Shown here piece after piece: positions 62,643 to 64,000 of a stretch of 64,000 nucleotides of DNA. Source of the stretch: Mycolicibacterium komanii (GTDB lineage: Bacteria; Actinomycetota; Actinomycetes; Mycobacteriales; Mycobacteriaceae); NCBI RefSeq assembly GCF_001050035.1, contig NZ_CVTA01000008.1, forward strand, positions 1-64,000. The letters are read 5' to 3'. The notes under the pieces were generated by a model, which searched no databases, was not told the origin of the DNA, and saw nothing but the letters and a program-made list of their open reading frames with translations. Every line of letters starts with the position of its first letter. Within the stretch, counting starts at the first letter, position 1. The translations under genes were made by a program, and so were the position numbers.

Positions 62643-64000
62643 GTGAGCCCCCGCCGCCTGCTCACCCGTTATGTGGCCGGCCTCGCGTCGGCCTACCTGC
62701 TGACGGCCGTCGAAGTCATCGTGATCGTCGGACTGCTCGCCGGGCGTAGCGTCGTCGCGCTCGCGAATGGGCTCACCGCGGCGGCACTGCTCGCGGTCGG
62801 TACCGCGACAGTTGGCCTCAGCGCCGCGTACATTCTGCTGGACCCGCTGCGTCACCTGCGCGCAGGACGCGAACCCACCGCCGCCGAACGGCGCTCGACG
62901 CTGATGATCATGCGCCGCCAGTCCGCGGCCACCCTGGCACCCTGGATCCTGACGGCCGCGGTGTTGGTACCGCTGAACCTCGACGCCGGATCCGAGGCGC
63001 TGGCCGTGATCGGGTCGGCCATGCTCTTCGGGGCGATCGCCACGGTCTGCACCGGGTTCCTGTTCACCCTGCGGACGCTGCGGCCCGTATTGGCCAGTGT
63101 GGCACCGGATTCCACCACACCGCGGTTGACCGCGCCGGGGGTCCGGGCGCGGCTGCTGCTGATGTGGACGGTGTGTACGGCGCTGCCGGGCGTGGCCATC
63201 GCCGCCCTGTTGATCATGCGCAACAACGGTTGGCTGATCGAGGAGAGCGCCGCAATCGAGTTGGCGCTGATCGTGCTCGCGCTCGTCGCGGTCGTGCTCG
63301 GCCTGCGTTCGCTGATCCTGACCTCCATGTCGATCTCCGACCCCGTCGGCGAAGTCGTGCAGGCGATGGCCGAAGTGGAACGCGGCCACATCGACCGGTC
63401 CGTCGAGGTCTACGAGTGGTCCGAGATCGGCCGTCTGCAACGGGGTTTCAACAGCATGGTGGCGGGGCTGCGTGAGCGCGACCGGCTGCGCGACCTGTTC
63501 GGTCGCCACGTCGGCGAGGACGTGGTCCGACGGGCGGTCGAGGAGAACGAGTCACTGTCGGGTGACGAGCGAGACGTCGCGGTGCTGTTCATCGATCTGG
63601 TCGGGTCGACGAGGTTGGCGGCCACCCACGAGCCGGGCGAGGTCGCCGAACTCCTCAACGACTTCTTCCGTATTGTCGTCGCGGCCGTCGACCGGCGGCA
63701 CGGCCTGATCAACAAGTTCCAGGGCGACGCGGCGTTGGCGGTGTTCGGCGCCCCGCTGCGCGTCGACGACCCGGCGTCGGCGGCGCTGGTGACCGCGCGG
63801 GTCCTCGTCACCGATTTGCAGCGCCTGCATCTCGACTTCGGCATCGGGGTGTCGGCCGGGCCGGTGTTCGCGGGCAACATCGGTGCCGAAAACCGGTATG
63901 AGTACACCGTCGTCGGTGACGCGGTCAACGAAGCGGCGCGGCTGGCCGACCGCGCCAAGGAGTTCAGCGGACGCGTGTTGTGCTCCGGCGCCGTGCTCGA
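62643..64000 (+). CDS. Membrane adenylate cyclase with HAMP domain, 3'-truncated by window edge
   Basis: A frame open from GTG 62643 to the window end (452 codons). About six transmembrane helices span residues 1-230, followed by a HAMP linker (ISDPVGEVVQAMAEVERG ... LQRGFNSMVAGLRERD) and a class III cyclase domain. Metal Asp in VLFIDLVGSTR, substrate-selecting Lys in NKFQGDAALAVFG, and Asp/Asn/Arg in YTVVGDAVNEAARL are present, so it should be an active cAMP producer. The layout matches the mycobacterial Rv1318c-Rv1320c/Rv3645 group. It starts 12 nt after the small protein. Confidence 0.92.
   Translation, partial: MSPRRLLTRYVAGLASAYLLTAVEVIVIVGLLAGRSVVALANGLTAAALLAVGTATVGLSAAYILLDPLRHLRAGREPTAAERRSTLMIMRRQSAATLAPWILTAAVLVPLNLDAGSEALAVIGSAMLFGAIATVCTGFLFTLRTLRPVLASVAPDSTTPRLTAPGVRARLLLMWTVCTALPGVAIAALLIMRNNGWLIEESAAIELALIVLALVAVVLGLRSLILTSMSISDPVGEVVQAMAEVERGHIDRSVEVYEWSEIGRLQRGFNSMVAGLRERDRLRDLFGRHVGEDVVRRAVEENESLSGDERDVAVLFIDLVGSTRLAATHEPGEVAELLNDFFRIVVAAVDRRHGLINKFQGDAALAVFGAPLRVDDPASAALVTARVLVTDLQRLHLDFGIGVSAGPVFAGNIGAENRYEYTVVGDAVNEAARLADRAKEFSGRVLCSGAVL

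Overview
The window is GC-rich actinobacterial DNA, most likely from a fast-growing mycobacterium (Mycolicibacterium type). This rests on many FadE, FadD and SDR genes packed end to end with 1-14 nt overlaps, a mycofactocin-type SDR, a WS/DGAT acyltransferase next to FadD12- and Rv1428c-like genes, an F420-type LLM oxidoreductase and a mycobacterial HAMP adenylate cyclase. It is almost entirely catabolic. I see no tRNA, rRNA, insertion sequence, phage gene or CRISPR array. No gene-free stretch exceeds 300 bases; the longest are 468-727, 50909-51151, 10422-10647 and 59758-59966, and all of them hold operators, hairpins or repeats.

Layout. (1) 1-467 (-): 3'-truncated amidohydrolase. 728-6489 (+): carboxymuconolactone decarboxylase-like protein, Rieske oxygenase, small partner, amidohydrolase, SnoaL-like protein and a FadE pair. 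(2) 6496-7591: AbiEi/DUF559-type gene between inverted copies of an intergenic repeat. (3) 7612-9582 (-): enoyl-CoA hydratase and FadE, divergent from a TetR gene (9705-10421) surrounded by palindromic operators; then a + operon of P450, mycofactocin-type SDR, phosphotransferase and SDR to 14623. (4) 14620-21617: quinone oxidoreductase, WS/DGAT, FadD12-like, PlsC-like, epimerase and SDR, closed by a 49-bp palindrome. (5) 42314 down to 21673 (-): 19 tightly spaced genes, namely C-C hydrolase, MhpA- and MhpB-like meta-cleavage enzymes, KstD-like flavoprotein, LLM, SDRs, cyclase, FMN reductase, a second hydrolase, TetR, ferredoxin plus P450, amidohydrolase, two M24-like proteins, crotonase, a double CaiB CoA-transferase and a final SDR. 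A divergent IclR regulator and a second KstD-like enzyme lie at 42456-44893. (6) 47354 down to 44921 (-): four membrane proteins, two of them paralogous and two resembling accessory subunits of heme-copper oxidases, behind a perfect 17+17-bp inverted repeat and a divergent TetR. (7) 48018-62314: MeaB, thiolase, SDR, enoyl-CoA hydratase, FadE pair, acyl-CoA synthetase, [2Fe-2S] ferredoxin, CoA-transferase, F420 LLM, a split B12-dependent acyl-CoA mutase, HSDL2-like SDR and a second synthetase: a near-complete set for activating, rearranging and beta-oxidising an unidentified branched acid. (8) 62328-64000: small conserved protein and a HAMP adenylate cyclase cut by the window end.

Regulatory theme: a palindrome GAGAA-N5-TTCTC, best copy ATGAGAATACTATTCTCAT, recurs at seven or eight places, almost always between divergent genes or in front of an operon (681, 9632, three near 10425-10521, 42335, 50090, 55261), with half-sites at the mutase promoter. 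It ties the Rieske, FadE, P450, mhp-like and mutase blocks into one putative regulon, plausibly read by the TetR protein at 9705-10421. Substrates are not deducible from sequence; the general logic is activation and oxidation of ring or branched compounds to acyl-CoAs followed by beta-oxidation.
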